NCBI RefSeq assembly: GCF_050306235.1
Contig: NZ_JBLWFH010000004.1
Span: forward strand, 186,001-250,000
Direction of reading: 5' to 3'
Length of the DNA: 64,000 nt
From: Glaciecola sp947496235
GTDB lineage: Bacteria; Pseudomonadota; Gammaproteobacteria; Enterobacterales; Alteromonadaceae
The notes under the pieces were generated by a model. The model searched no databases, had not been told where the DNA came from, and saw only the letters and a program-made list of their open reading frames with translations. This document shows, piece after piece, positions 1 to 7,850 of this stretch. The position numbers were made by a program, and so were the translations under genes. Numbering within the stretch: the first letter of the stretch is position 1; each line of letters begins with the position of its first letter.

Positions 1-329
1 AGTTCTTCTGCATTGACTGGTTTTTGAATAAAATCCAGTGCACCTAAGTTTTTAACGCGCTGCGCCGCTTCAGGTTGAATATCCCCAGAAATAACTATGG
101 TTTTGGTGGGTAAACTCAATGAACCAATAGTTTCAAGGGTTTCATAACCGTCCATAATAGGCATATTGAGATCTAGAAGCAGCAACTCTCCCTTTCCATC
201 CGCAATCGCATTGATCGCTTCTTGCCCATGCTTGGCAAAATGAATACTAGCCCCTAAATCCTGAGGTAAACATTTAGCGACTTGTTTGCGAGCAACCATT
301 GAATCGTCACAAATCAAAACTGATAACAT
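1..329 (-). CDS. CheY-like response regulator receiver, C-terminus cut by window edge
   Basis: The gene starts with ATG at 327-329 and runs off the left edge, so only the first 109 or so residues are present. They form a CheY-type receiver domain: the acidic pair D8/D9, the phospho-acceptor D53 in an LDLNMP context, and the conserved lysine K103 followed by proline. The domain is almost complete at the edge, so the protein is either a stand-alone receiver or carries an output domain outside the window. An AGAGAG purine run lies upstream of the start. The partner kinase is not visible here. The receiver assignment is sure; the pathway controlled is unknown. Confidence 0.9.
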   Translation of the reverse strand, partial: MLSVLICDDSMVARKQVAKCLPQDLGASIHFAKHGQEAINAIADGKGELLLLDLNMPIMDGYETLETIGSLSLPTKTIVISGDIQPEAAQRVKNLGALDFIQKPVNAEE

Positions 330-443
330 GTGTTCTCTCTAGTGATTAGGTTAATTTTAAGACTACTAGAAGTTATCGGCTGTAAAGCACTCTGGCTTTA
401 GGAATAAACATAGGAAATCAATGAAATTAGAGAGAAGTAACCG

Positions 444-1127
444 CTAACCAAACAGTAAAGGCAAAACAATAGAAGTGACTAGGCCATTTAAACAAAGCGC
501 TAATGATGAAAATGCTAAACAAACTTCACCATAACTTACCGCGCGAGCTGTAGCTATGGCATGTCCAACGGTTCCTAATGCAATTCCATTTACCATTTGA
601 TTTTGTTGTTTCAGCAGTTGCGAAATCATAGGGCCGAGGATGGCAATAATGATACCGGTAGAAATCACCAACACAGCCGCCAAATCGGCGATTCCGCCAA
701 TAAGTGACGAAGTATCCATCGCTAAGGGCGTGGTAATGGATTTTACTAACATTGTCATTTGTAAATTTATCGGCAAATCTAACCAATAAATACTCAACCA
801 TGACAGCAATGGCGCTAGCATGCCACCCAGTACTATTGGCAGTAATACTCGCCAACCAAAACGTTTTAGAAGATGTAGTTGCTTAAATAAAGGAACAGCT
901 AAAGCAACGGTTGCGGGACCAAGTAAATAAGAAAGTAATTGGGTGTTTTTTTGATAATCGCTAAGGCTCATACCAAACCAGGATAGCAAGCCCACTATGC
1001 ACAAAGTACTGCCAATGAGAGGATGCAAAAGCGGAAATTGGCGACATCGCACATATAAAGTAAAAAAAGCAAAATAGATAACAAGTGTTGCTAATAAAGA
1101 GCCCAGTACCCAACTAATCTGTGTCAT
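444..1127 (-). CDS. lrgB: LrgB/CidB family membrane protein
   Basis: A polytopic inner-membrane protein of about 227 residues with six to seven hydrophobic segments. The family core is visible as a KSITTPLAM stretch followed by a glycine-rich IGGIADLAAV segment near the middle, as in LrgB/CidB proteins. These work with LrgA/CidA partners in holin-like control of murein hydrolases or, in other members, transport of small organic acids such as pyruvate or glycolate; which applies here is not shown. I prefer ATG at 1125-1127, behind a CAGGTG ribosome site, over a GTG nine bases earlier. It overlaps the end of the upstream lrgA-like gene by 14 bases, so the two are probably translationally coupled. 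Confidence 0.85.
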   Translation of the reverse strand: MTQISWVLGSLLATLVIYFAFFTLYVRCRQFPLLHPLIGSTLCIVGLLSWFGMSLSDYQKNTQLLSYLLGPATVALAVPLFKQLHLLKRFGWRVLLPIVLGGMLAPLLSWLSIYWLDLPINLQMTMLVKSITTPLAMDTSSLIGGIADLAAVLVISTGIIIAILGPMISQLLKQQNQMVNGIALGTVGHAIATARAVSYGEVCLAFSSLALCLNGLVTSIVLPLLFG

Positions 1128-1539
1128 TTGATACACCTGACAGGGTTAGCTTTGCTATTAACAATGTGACTAGGTAGGCAATTAAGCTGGCTACCACAAT
1201 CGCCAATATGATCGCCAGTTGATGCTTAAGCAGAATCTCTTGATATGACACTATCATCACAATCGCAGGAATAAATAACAATGACATATGCTTGAGCAAA
1301 GGCAACGTTATTGTCGCAATTGGATTAGGAACTTTTTTATAGATAATAAAAAATATGAAAAGTATTACGAGACCGATTAATCCTGAGGATAACCTGATAC
1401 TAAACGTCCGTTTAAGAAAATCCGCGCATTCAAATACAAGGATTAACGCCAGTAAGCCTAGTAAGGCAAAACCGACGTTAAAAAGTACTCTCTTGATGTA
1501 CTGTAATGAAGTAAGGCGTTCCTTTTCGGGTGTAATCAA
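1114..1539 (-). CDS. lrgA: LrgA/CidA family membrane protein (start uncertain)
   Basis: A small hydrophobic protein with about four membrane segments and the LrgA/CidA layout: a first helix, a short loop with a polar SSGLIGLVIL segment, a second helix, a KKVPNP loop, and an LLFIPAIVMI helix. It precedes the LrgB-like gene with a 14-base overlap, the normal partner order. The start is a problem. The only ATG before the family domain is at 1617 and would overlap the preceding unknown gene by 140 bases; a TTG at 1537-1539 reduces this to 62 bases and is given here. No good ribosome site marks either. Family assignment is firmer than the start. Confidence 0.7.
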   Translation of the reverse strand: MITPEKERLTSLQYIKRVLFNVGFALLGLLALILVFECADFLKRTFSIRLSSGLIGLVILFIFFIIYKKVPNPIATITLPLLKHMSLLFIPAIVMIVSYQEILLKHQLAIILAIVVASLIAYLVTLLIAKLTLSGVSNDTD

Positions 1540-1807
1540 CTTTAAATTCTTTATTATTGAGTGTTTGAATAAACAACATGTTTTTATAATCCCCAAAATT
1601 CTCTGCAGAAGAAACATCGACCACGGCTACGTCCATACGCTTGGCTTCAAGTTTATTCTTAGGGATTGATCCGTTGTACTCTTCAATACCATTATGTACA
1701 ACCATTAACACAGGGTCTTGACGACTGTTAACAACCAGTAAGTCGACCTTTCGTAGTTTGTGAATAATGGTGTTACGTCCGCTTAATAAATACGGCGCAT
1801 CTTTCAT
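1478..1807 (-). CDS. hypothetical protein, 109 residues
   Basis: A 109-residue soluble-looking protein, first gene of a probable three-gene operon with the lrgA- and lrgB-like genes downstream. The ATG at 1805-1807 has a clear GGAG ribosome site eight bases upstream. No signal peptide, membrane segment or motif is recognised; the middle is mixed strand/helix with several lysines. Its 3' end overlaps the likely start region of the lrgA-like gene. Balanced composition and the good ribosome site argue that it is real. No function is proposed. Confidence 0.6.
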   Translation of the reverse strand: MKDAPYLLSGRNTIIHKLRKVDLLVVNSRQDPVLMVVHNGIEEYNGSIPKNKLEAKRMDVAVVDVSSAENFGDYKNMLFIQTLNNKEFKVDYTRKGTPYFITVHQESTF

Positions 1808-2001
1808 CGCTATACTCCACTAAAGTTATGAAGTGCTATATCAAAATAGCAAATTTTAATATTGTTTGCACTATTATTACGGCAGAACAAAGCTAAACTT
1901 TAATTTAAGCAAAGAGTTAGCAATCTTTTTTATAAAAATCTTGGTTTCAGCGGGTGACATTCGAAAAAAAGTTCATTATACTGCGCACCGCTTCAAAGCA
2001 T

Positions 2002-2078
2002 GGCCCTTTAGCTCAGTTGGTTAGAGCACCCGACTCATAATCGGTAGGTCCCCAGTTCAAGTCTGGGAGGGGCCACCA
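2002..2078 (+). tRNA. tRNA with CAU anticodon, probably tRNA-Ile2 (lysidine type)
   Basis: A complete 77-nt cloverleaf with genome-encoded CCA. The acceptor arms GGCCCTT and AGGGGCC pair, the D arm GCTC/GAGC and the T arm CCCAG/CTGGG are intact, and the anticodon loop CTCATAA puts CAT at 2036-2038. CAU can belong to elongator Met, initiator or the lysidine-modified Ile2 tRNA. The GGCCC acceptor start and the CGACTCATAATCG anticodon arm resemble E. coli ileX (Ile2) more than elongator Met, which begins GGCTACG. The outermost anticodon-stem pair (C27-T43) is mismatched. tRNA identity is certain; Ile2 versus Met is an inference. Confidence 0.93.
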
Positions 2079-2180
2079 TTTCTTCCTACTCAAAAAAGAG
2101 GCTCTACCCCAAAAACGAGGGAGCCGCATTGATCGTAAACTATATAACCTTGCTAAGCCCAATATTTACGGGTACAACAT

Positions 2181-2199
2181 GACATGTCGCGACAATGTC
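2181..2199. promoter_or_regulatory. operator-like inverted repeat upstream of the XRE gene
   Basis: A 10-bp perfect palindrome TGTCGCGACA (2185-2194) sits inside a nearly concentric GACAT...ATGTC pair (2181-2185 and 2195-2199). It lies about 60 bp before the XRE regulator gene, where an autoregulatory operator would be expected. It stands out as a GC-rich symmetrical site in AT-rich intergenic DNA. Binding by the downstream protein is inference only. Confidence 0.35.
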
Positions 2200-2257
2200 G
2201 TGTTTTTATTCAATGTTTTACGTTATAAATTAGGCGACTAGTTTAATAGGAAAATGT

Positions 2258-2638
2258 ATGAGTATTCGAGAACGCAGAATTGAAAAGGGCTGGACTCAAG
2301 AGGAGTTAGCTAGACATTCAGGACTAAGCACACGCACAATTCAAAGAATAGAGACAAGTAAAAGTACTAGTTTAGAATCTTTAAAATGTCTTGCCGCTGT
2401 GTTCGAAACCTCAATCAGCGTTCTGGTACATGAGCAAACAATGACTAATCAAAAATACAACGATAAAACTGAAAAAGTGCAGTTACTGAAAATCGAACGG
2501 GACGCCTTAGAATTTGCTCAATCAATATTAAGCAACCCTAACAAAAGAGAAAACAAGCTGTTAACGAAAATCGAGCTCGATGCGTTAAAATATGCAAAAC
2601 GCTTACTAGCAAGTTTTCAGTCCAAAACCTCTTCTTAA
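2258..2638 (+). CDS. XRE-family HTH transcriptional regulator
   Basis: A 126-residue protein with an N-terminal Cro/CI-type helix-turn-helix (about residues 3-58; core WTQEELARHSGLSTRTIQRIE), followed by a lysine-rich linker. The C-terminal half contains two copies of one helical motif, LLKIERDALEFAQSIL (76-91) and LLTKIELDALKYAKRLL (102-118), which could be a small dimerisation repeat. There is no membrane segment. The ATG follows an AATAGGA ribosome site. An operator-like palindrome lies about 60 bp upstream, so autoregulation is plausible. Target genes are unknown; the next gene, 127 bp downstream on the same strand, has no obvious link. Confidence 0.85.
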   Translation: MSIRERRIEKGWTQEELARHSGLSTRTIQRIETSKSTSLESLKCLAAVFETSISVLVHEQTMTNQKYNDKTEKVQLLKIERDALEFAQSILSNPNKRENKLLTKIELDALKYAKRLLASFQSKTSS

Positions 2639-2765
2639 AACAAAAACGTAACTAACGAAAGAAAAATCCCTCTACTATTTACTTCGTTTCAATAGATACT
2701 CATCTACCCTACTTGGGGGATGACTAATTCTTCATCTATCCTAGACTGATATCTATTGAAAGTGT

Positions 2766-3413
2766 ATGGAATATGGAACTATGAACATGGAACTGGAGGG
2801 AATAATAATTCTTTTCGCGGGCGCCAGCCTACTTAGCGCACTATTTATGATGCATGCGGCAAGACGTACCAAAATCAAACATGATGCAATTAAAGCTTAC
2901 GCAGAACAAAATCAGTATCTATACGAATATGTACCTAGCCAAAACAGTTCAGGGAGCCGAGTTCTTGTTAAAGATCCTGATAACGTATGGGTAATGACTA
3001 TGTATTTTAACTCTGGCTCTTCTAACGCTTTATCTTTGAGTTCCGGTGGCATCAAGCACTGGAGTGAATGGTCTTGTGCAGAGGGGAATTTGAGCGATGG
3101 ATATGCCGTTCTAGGACCAAAACTACCTGAAAAAACCATAAAAATGCCTAATGTGGGGACCATGGGCCCACTCGGTGACGTATTCAAAAGGCTCATGTTT
3201 CAATTTACCAAAGGCATGGGAGTTGATTTAGATGAGTGTAAACTACAGGAATCGAATAAAGATAACCCCAGCGGTGCTGTTTTAGCGACCCATGGTCAAG
3301 AAAATGATAGTTTGTTTGAGATGAATCCTACGCAGAATAAAAAACATATACGTTTTGATAGTGGTCATTTACTACCAGAAGGATATTATGAAAAAATTTC
3401 AGGATGGTTTTAG
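2766..3413 (+). CDS. hypothetical membrane-anchored protein
   Basis: A protein of 215 residues (or 210 from the second ATG at 2781). It has one N-terminal hydrophobic helix at about residues 11-30, then a soluble domain rich in Gly, Ser and Asn. The helix is followed by AARRTK, which suggests a cytoplasmic C-terminal domain on a single anchor. No catalytic motif is recognised. Both ATGs have only weak ribosome sites. It lies on the same strand as the XRE gene and the next secreted protein but is separated by 100-130 bp on each side, so shared transcription is uncertain. Confidence 0.6.
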   Translation: MEYGTMNMELEGIIILFAGASLLSALFMMHAARRTKIKHDAIKAYAEQNQYLYEYVPSQNSSGSRVLVKDPDNVWVMTMYFNSGSSNALSLSSGGIKHWSEWSCAEGNLSDGYAVLGPKLPEKTIKMPNVGTMGPLGDVFKRLMFQFTKGMGVDLDECKLQESNKDNPSGAVLATHGQENDSLFEMNPTQNKKHIRFDSGHLLPEGYYEKISGWF

Positions 3414-3518
3414 TGACGACTTCCAGGTTTAAAAAGACTAATATCTAGTTTTGTAAGCTAATTGGCGGTATTTACAACGCTGCCGATACCAATCTTATTA
3501 CCGTTATTGGGTCAAAAT

Positions 3519-4604
3519 ATGAAGTACCTAGTTTTATTATCGCTATTCTTTGCAAATTTAGCCTTTGCCGAAACATCTAGTTACGGCAACGCTGATATAC
3601 ATTTGTCCATTACCACCGAATATAGCTTTGAAATGAGTGTGGTAAACCAAACTCGAAGTGGCATTCGATTATCTAGCGACAAGGTGTTTAAAAGTTCAAA
3701 AATTGAATTTAAACCAGATAGGTCATTAGCACCTGATAGTCCATATCAAAATTTTGTTTATTCTGACGAACCAGGAAAATGGGAAGATAAAACGGTAAAA
3801 CTCTCCATCGTGCTTGACGATTTTTATGCTTATGACGATTCATATTGGTTTAAACAATCCAAACTGAGTTTTCAAGAAAAATTTGCGCCTCACAATACTA
3901 TTTCAAACGCTGTCAACCATGTGTTAAACAACCATAACGTCACAAATAAAGAGGAACGAGATGTATTTGTTAAGCAGCATATTTATCTTTCGTCCTCGTA
4001 TGCGTTGGATGATCCCTACTCTGCATTTGAGGAAGTAGATAAGATTAACGGTGAAAATTACAATGTTAGAAACTTGGTAGATACAAATGCCTTTACTCAA
4101 GATGTGAACATAGTATTTAAAAACGGCACATTTTTCGCCAACCAAATGGGAAAAAAGACACTAGACTCAAAATACGTAGAGAGTTTTTATATGGGACCTT
4201 CGTATTCATTTTTAGAGCAAGTCTACAAATCATTAATTAAAAACAATCACATTAGCTATACTTACCTGTTTTATTCGTTAACTAATATTTTGCCGATTGA
4301 AATACCGCGTTTCAGCGGTGGCGTAGACGGCACCAAAGAAAAATTTGAGCTAGTCACTAATCAAGGTACAAACCAACGTGGGCTTTATTGTGCAAAAAAA
4401 TCAAGCGCTAAATTTGAATGTAAAATCACGGTTCAATTTAACTCTACGTTCAGATTTCCAGACAGCGTTCAAGTGTCTAAATACCCCTTTCCTAAATTCG
4501 TCATTGAATACCTATCGACCAAAGGATTCACTGATGAAAAACTGCAACAAGGAGTAGCAGCAATAGATTTAGACGCCCTAAAATCCCAAGCTGAACGTTA
4601 TTAA
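3519..4604 (+). CDS. hypothetical exported protein, 361 residues
   Basis: Starting at ATG 3519 the protein begins MKYLVLLSLFFANLAFAETS, a classical Sec signal peptide with an AFA cleavage site. The longer reading from TTG at 3462 would bury this signal behind 19 extra residues, so the later start is preferred. The mature part is about 345 residues, rich in Ser, Asn, Lys and aromatic residues, with two cysteines near the C-terminus (in LYCAKK and FECKI) that may form a disulfide. No family is recognised. It converges on psiE. Export is well supported; function is unknown. Confidence 0.65.
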   Translation: MKYLVLLSLFFANLAFAETSSYGNADIHLSITTEYSFEMSVVNQTRSGIRLSSDKVFKSSKIEFKPDRSLAPDSPYQNFVYSDEPGKWEDKTVKLSIVLDDFYAYDDSYWFKQSKLSFQEKFAPHNTISNAVNHVLNNHNVTNKEERDVFVKQHIYLSSSYALDDPYSAFEEVDKINGENYNVRNLVDTNAFTQDVNIVFKNGTFFANQMGKKTLDSKYVESFYMGPSYSFLEQVYKSLIKNNHISYTYLFYSLTNILPIEIPRFSGGVDGTKEKFELVTNQGTNQRGLYCAKKSSAKFECKITVQFNSTFRFPDSVQVSKYPFPKFVIEYLSTKGFTDEKLQQGVAAIDLDALKSQAERY

Positions 4605-4624
4605 TGAACAAAGATAAAAACGCG

Positions 4625-5020
4625 CTAATCTGGCGTTCGAATTATACGGTTTCTTAGTTTATCTAAACTGTATTTATCTTTAATGCTCATGATAAGCGCG
4701 GCAATACTTAACAGTAAAATACTGCCCGATTGATAAAGCAGGACTATTTTATCGAGTTCTTTATCTTGTAAAATGATCATGCGGCTAAGCGCTGTCATCG
4801 CAATAATTAAAGGTAGGGTGACTGGAATTCGGCTGCTATTGTAGTAAGCCGCCAACATTCCCATGACTTCTGCATAGATGAATAGCAATAAAAGGTCTGA
4901 TAGCTCTACGGTTCTTTGTTTAATCATGTGCATGATTTCTGCACCAACGGCAACGAGCGTTGCCAACATGATGAGTATTAAAAGGGCCTTTTCTACTTGT
5001 TCAATGAATTTAGACATCAT
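4625..5020 (-). CDS. psiE: PsiE family phosphate-starvation-inducible membrane protein
   Basis: A 131-residue four-helix inner-membrane protein with the PsiE layout: an N-terminal amphipathic start, helices separated by MIKQRTVELSDLLLLF and by a YYNSSRIPVTLPLIIAMTAL segment, and a final helix with a basic tail. PsiE is induced by phosphate starvation in E. coli; its biochemical role is not established. I choose ATG at 5018-5020 over a TTG nine bases upstream. It is divergent from a porin and a PstS-like gene, which fits a phosphate theme, but I could not find a convincing Pho box by eye. Confidence 0.8.
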   Translation of the reverse strand: MMSKFIEQVEKALLILIMLATLVAVGAEIMHMIKQRTVELSDLLLLFIYAEVMGMLAAYYNSSRIPVTLPLIIAMTALSRMIILQDKELDKIVLLYQSGSILLLSIAALIMSIKDKYSLDKLRNRIIRTPD

Positions 5021-5423
5021 AATTAGCAACTCAAAAATTAAACAATCAATTCAGTTTGCGTGAAGTTTACAACTACCTCAAGTAATTTGTTTAATAAATT
5101 TCGTAAACATCGATAATAAAAAATCTTAAAACTATCAAACACTAAGCCAATTAACTCCTTCAATCCTAATGTGATCACCATTAACAACCTCCCCAAAGCC
5201 TTCGCTCGCAACACCTAAAGTCAACTTAAGTATAAATTAACCCTAAATTTTATAAGGATTATGCCGATAACAAGACACAGGTTTGTAACGTTTCGATTCA
5301 CACACTTAGTTACCAACCTGAAGTTTTGATTGAGCGAAACCAACCAAGCCAACGGATTCTTGGCAGTGATAACAACGAAGGTGGCCCAAAAGGCTTGATT
5401 GACAACACCAACTGGAAACAAAT
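5021..5423. other. 403-bp divergent intergenic region, psiE / porin
   Basis: This stretch separates psiE (leftward) from the porin gene (rightward) and must hold both promoters. It is AT-rich with several A/T runs (around 5090-5120 and 5228-5260). I see no coding sequence with sensible composition, no RNA gene, no clear terminator and no convincing PhoB box of paired CTGTCAT repeats. The porin ribosome site is a weak GGAAAC before ATG 5424. Confidence 0.5.
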
Positions 5424-6545
5424 ATGAAAAAAATAGTAACTACAGCTGCACTGTTATTCTCAACTCTAACAATGCAGGCAAATGCCGAAGTTAATTTTAG
5501 CGGCTTTGGTAGCATAGTCGGCGGCATAGCGACCGACAGCGATATACCTATTCGAAACTATTCAGACGATATCAACTTTAAACAAGGCTCTTTCTTCGCC
5601 CTACAAGCATATTCAGACTTATCTGAAGGCTTAAGCGCAACTATGCAGATCCGAGCTAGAGGACGTGATGACTGGGATCCAGAATTCACATGGGCCTATT
5701 TATCTTATGAAGTCAATGACTCTTGGCGCATTCAATTAGGACGCCAACGTATTCCCATGTACTTGTATTCTGACTATTTGGACGTATCTTTTGCCTATCA
5801 TTGGATTACGCCACCAACAGAAGTATATAAAGCACCTTTCGATTCTATTAACGGCATTGGTTCAATACATGACTTTTCCGTTGGTGACGCAAACGTAAAT
5901 TTACGCGTATATTTCGGTCAAGAAGATTTCACTACCTTTGGTAATGACTACAAAATGTCTAACATCTTAAGTGGCGTTATTAGTGTCAACTATGGATCGT
6001 GGACGTTCAGAAGTAGCGCTCTAACCTTTACTTTTGAAGGCAATATCGGCTTAGACCCGCTGATTGCTGCATGGCAAATGACGCCATTCCCTGGCGTTGG
6101 TACCGATCTAGAAATCAAAGATGACAAATCCGTTGCTTTGGAATTTGGGGTCATCTTCGACAACCAAGATTGGTTATTCGTTGCTGAATATATTCCATCT
6201 CAAGTAGATGAAACCATAGTAGGTGACTATAAACCTTGGATGGTTTCTGTAGGCAAACGCTTTGATAATTTTATGCTTCATGCAACAGTTGGAGAAGATG
6301 TAAATGAGCCGTACAGAGATAATTTGAATAATGTTCCCGTAGGCTTAGATCCAAGCTTGGACGCACTTTATTACACCACCAAAGCAGTGCTTGACGCTAG
6401 AGATTTTTCTCTCCCCTTCTACTCAATCGGTTTACGATGGGATTTCCATCCTTCGGCGGCATTTAAAACAGAATATACGCACTCTGAAGTTGTAGGTGGT
6501 GAAAAATCTGGGGCTTTACAGGCTGCCGTTGTGTTTGTTTTTTAA
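5424..6545 (+). CDS. outer-membrane porin
   Basis: A 373-residue protein with a 21-residue Sec signal peptide ending QANA, followed by EVNFSGFGSIVGG, the usual first strand of a gammaproteobacterial porin. The mature chain alternates hydrophobic and polar residues, is rich in aromatic girdle residues and ends in VVFVF, a typical BamA-recognition terminus with a final Phe. It probably forms a general or anion-selective beta-barrel pore. The next gene, 11 bp downstream, is a small PstS-like periplasmic protein, and psiE is divergent, which hints at phosphate or phosphorylated substrates; that is inference from neighbours. Confidence 0.8.
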   Translation: MKKIVTTAALLFSTLTMQANAEVNFSGFGSIVGGIATDSDIPIRNYSDDINFKQGSFFALQAYSDLSEGLSATMQIRARGRDDWDPEFTWAYLSYEVNDSWRIQLGRQRIPMYLYSDYLDVSFAYHWITPPTEVYKAPFDSINGIGSIHDFSVGDANVNLRVYFGQEDFTTFGNDYKMSNILSGVISVNYGSWTFRSSALTFTFEGNIGLDPLIAAWQMTPFPGVGTDLEIKDDKSVALEFGVIFDNQDWLFVAEYIPSQVDETIVGDYKPWMVSVGKRFDNFMLHATVGEDVNEPYRDNLNNVPVGLDPSLDALYYTTKAVLDARDFSLPFYSIGLRWDFHPSAAFKTEYTHSEVVGGEKSGALQAAVVFVF

Positions 6546-6556
6546 GGAGTACGCAC

Positions 6557-6961
6557 ATGAAAAGTTCATTCTTATATAAAAGCGCTGCGGGGTTGATTCT
6601 GCTATCTGGCATTTGTTTCAATGCCATGGCGGAAGTTGCTGTTATTGTAAACCCAAGCTATTCCGGCGGTGCTGATAAAGATCAAGTAGCCCAGATTTAT
6701 CTAGGCAAAGACAAATCGTTAACGCCACTGATGCAAAAAGGCGGCGTGACTGATGAATTTGTTGAAAAAGTACTGTCCAGAAATTCAAGCCAATTTAAAG
6801 CTTATTGGGCAAAATTAGCTTTCACAGGCGGTGGTCGTCCTCCGAAAGAATTGTCTAGTGACGCAGATGTTATCAATACTGTTAAAGGTTCTGCTGATAG
6901 CATTGGTTTTGTAGATGCTGCTTCTGTCGATGATTCAGTAAAAGTACTATTTAAACTCTAA
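6557..6961 (+). CDS. small PstS-like periplasmic phosphate-binding-type protein
   Basis: A 134-residue protein with a signal peptide ending FNAMA. The mature part of about 110 residues resembles the N-terminal lobe of PstS-type phosphate-binding proteins: a VAVIVNPS strand, an IYLGKDKSL helix-loop, then SRNSSQFKAYWAKLAFTGGG and a DSIGFVDAA strand. Proteins of this short type are often annotated as phosphate ABC transporter substrate-binding, although half the normal PstS length. It is 11 bp from the porin stop, in one operon, behind an AAGGAG-type ribosome site, and a strong terminator follows. No permease genes are nearby, so an accessory role with the porin is more likely than a complete transporter. 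Confidence 0.75.
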   Translation: MKSSFLYKSAAGLILLSGICFNAMAEVAVIVNPSYSGGADKDQVAQIYLGKDKSLTPLMQKGGVTDEFVEKVLSRNSSQFKAYWAKLAFTGGGRPPKELSSDADVINTVKGSADSIGFVDAASVDDSVKVLFKL

Positions 6962-6976
6962 TTCTTAGCAAAAGAC

Positions 6977-7014
6977 AAAAGCCTAGTTCGGTTTTTCTGC
7001 ACTAGGCTTTTTTT
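6977..7014 (+). terminator. rho-independent terminator of the porin/PstS-like operon
   Basis: A ten-base stem AAAGCCTAGT / ACTAGGCTTT with a 13-nt loop is followed by a run of T. It lies 16 bp after the stop of the PstS-like gene and about 105 bp before the next gene. Confidence 0.9.
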
Positions 7015-7121
7015 ATCCAAATCTTAAGCTTGTCTTAAGAATTAACTACTAGACTCTGCACATAAAATTAAAAAAGCGCACACAGCTTTTGTAAAAATTT
7101 CAAGTTGCAAAAGGAGTTTTA

Positions 7122-7850
7122 GTGGACATATCTGTCGTTATTCCTGCCAAAAACGAGGAAGGAAACATATTGCCTTTGGTGGCCGAAATAGTAGATGCTT
7201 TGCACGGTCGAGCCTCTTTTGAAATTATCTATATTGATGACGGTAGTGACGATGCAACTTACCAAACCCTGACTCGCTTATCAGAAAATACTCAATGCAA
7301 CCTAGTGGTGATAAAACATCGCGTATCCGTCGGTCAAAGTACTGCGATCTTTACAGGGGTTAATCATGCCAAAGGTAAATTGATCATCACCATGGATGCG
7401 GATGGTCAAAATGACCCTGCGGATATCCCCAAAATGCTAGAAGCAGCTAACGCTTTTACTGATTCTGAGCACTTTTGCATTGCAGGCTATCGTAAAAATC
7501 GTAAAGACACACCTTGGAAAAGATTTCAATCTCGCATCGCAAATGGCGTGCGTAGCAAAATATTACGAGACAACACGCCCGACACAGGTTGTGGTCTAAA
7601 AATAATTCCTCGAAAGACCTTTTTACAGCTCCCATATTTTGATCACATTCACCGATTTTTACCAGCTTTAATAAAGCGCTTAGGTGGAAAAATAGTTGTA
7701 GTAGAAGTGAATCATAGAGACCGTTGCCACGGTGTATCTAAATACAATATGTTAGGAAGGTTAGGTGCAGGAGTTGTCGATCTTATCGGCGTAATGTGGC
7801 TGCTTCGAAGAAATAAGTTAGCGCAGATTGTTCCTAATGATGACATTTAA
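7122..7850 (+). CDS. GT2 glycosyltransferase, ArnC / dolichyl-phosphate mannosyltransferase-like
   Basis: A 242-residue GT-A fold enzyme. The N-terminus DISVVIPAKNEEGNILPLV is typical of GT2, YIDDGSDD and DADGQNDP supply the nucleotide-sugar and metal-binding acidic motifs, and a FLPALIKRLGG segment matches the polyprenyl-phosphate glycosyltransferase subgroup. It lacks the C-terminal membrane helices of ArnC, so it is the short type. The likely reaction is transfer of a sugar from a nucleotide to undecaprenyl phosphate on the cytoplasmic face. Start is GTG at 7122 behind AAGGAG. The gene overlaps the next; an ArnT-like transferase lies two genes on, so this enzyme probably makes its lipid-linked donor. 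Confidence 0.85.
   Translation: MDISVVIPAKNEEGNILPLVAEIVDALHGRASFEIIYIDDGSDDATYQTLTRLSENTQCNLVVIKHRVSVGQSTAIFTGVNHAKGKLIITMDADGQNDPADIPKMLEAANAFTDSEHFCIAGYRKNRKDTPWKRFQSRIANGVRSKILRDNTPDTGCGLKIIPRKTFLQLPYFDHIHRFLPALIKRLGGKIVVVEVNHRDRCHGVSKYNMLGRLGAGVVDLIGVMWLLRRNKLAQIVPNDDI

Noticed and set aside
2002..2078. Reading the CAU tRNA as elongator tRNA-Met
   Set aside because: The acceptor stem GGCCC and the anticodon arm resemble Ile2 (ileX) rather than Met; TilS-dependent identity cannot be proven by sequence, so this is kept as second choice.
2002..3413. Genomic island integrated at the tRNA
   Set aside because: No integrase and no repeat of the tRNA 3' end seen downstream.
5021..5423. A PhoB box upstream of psiE or porin
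   Set aside because: No paired CTGTCAT-type repeats with 11-bp period were seen.
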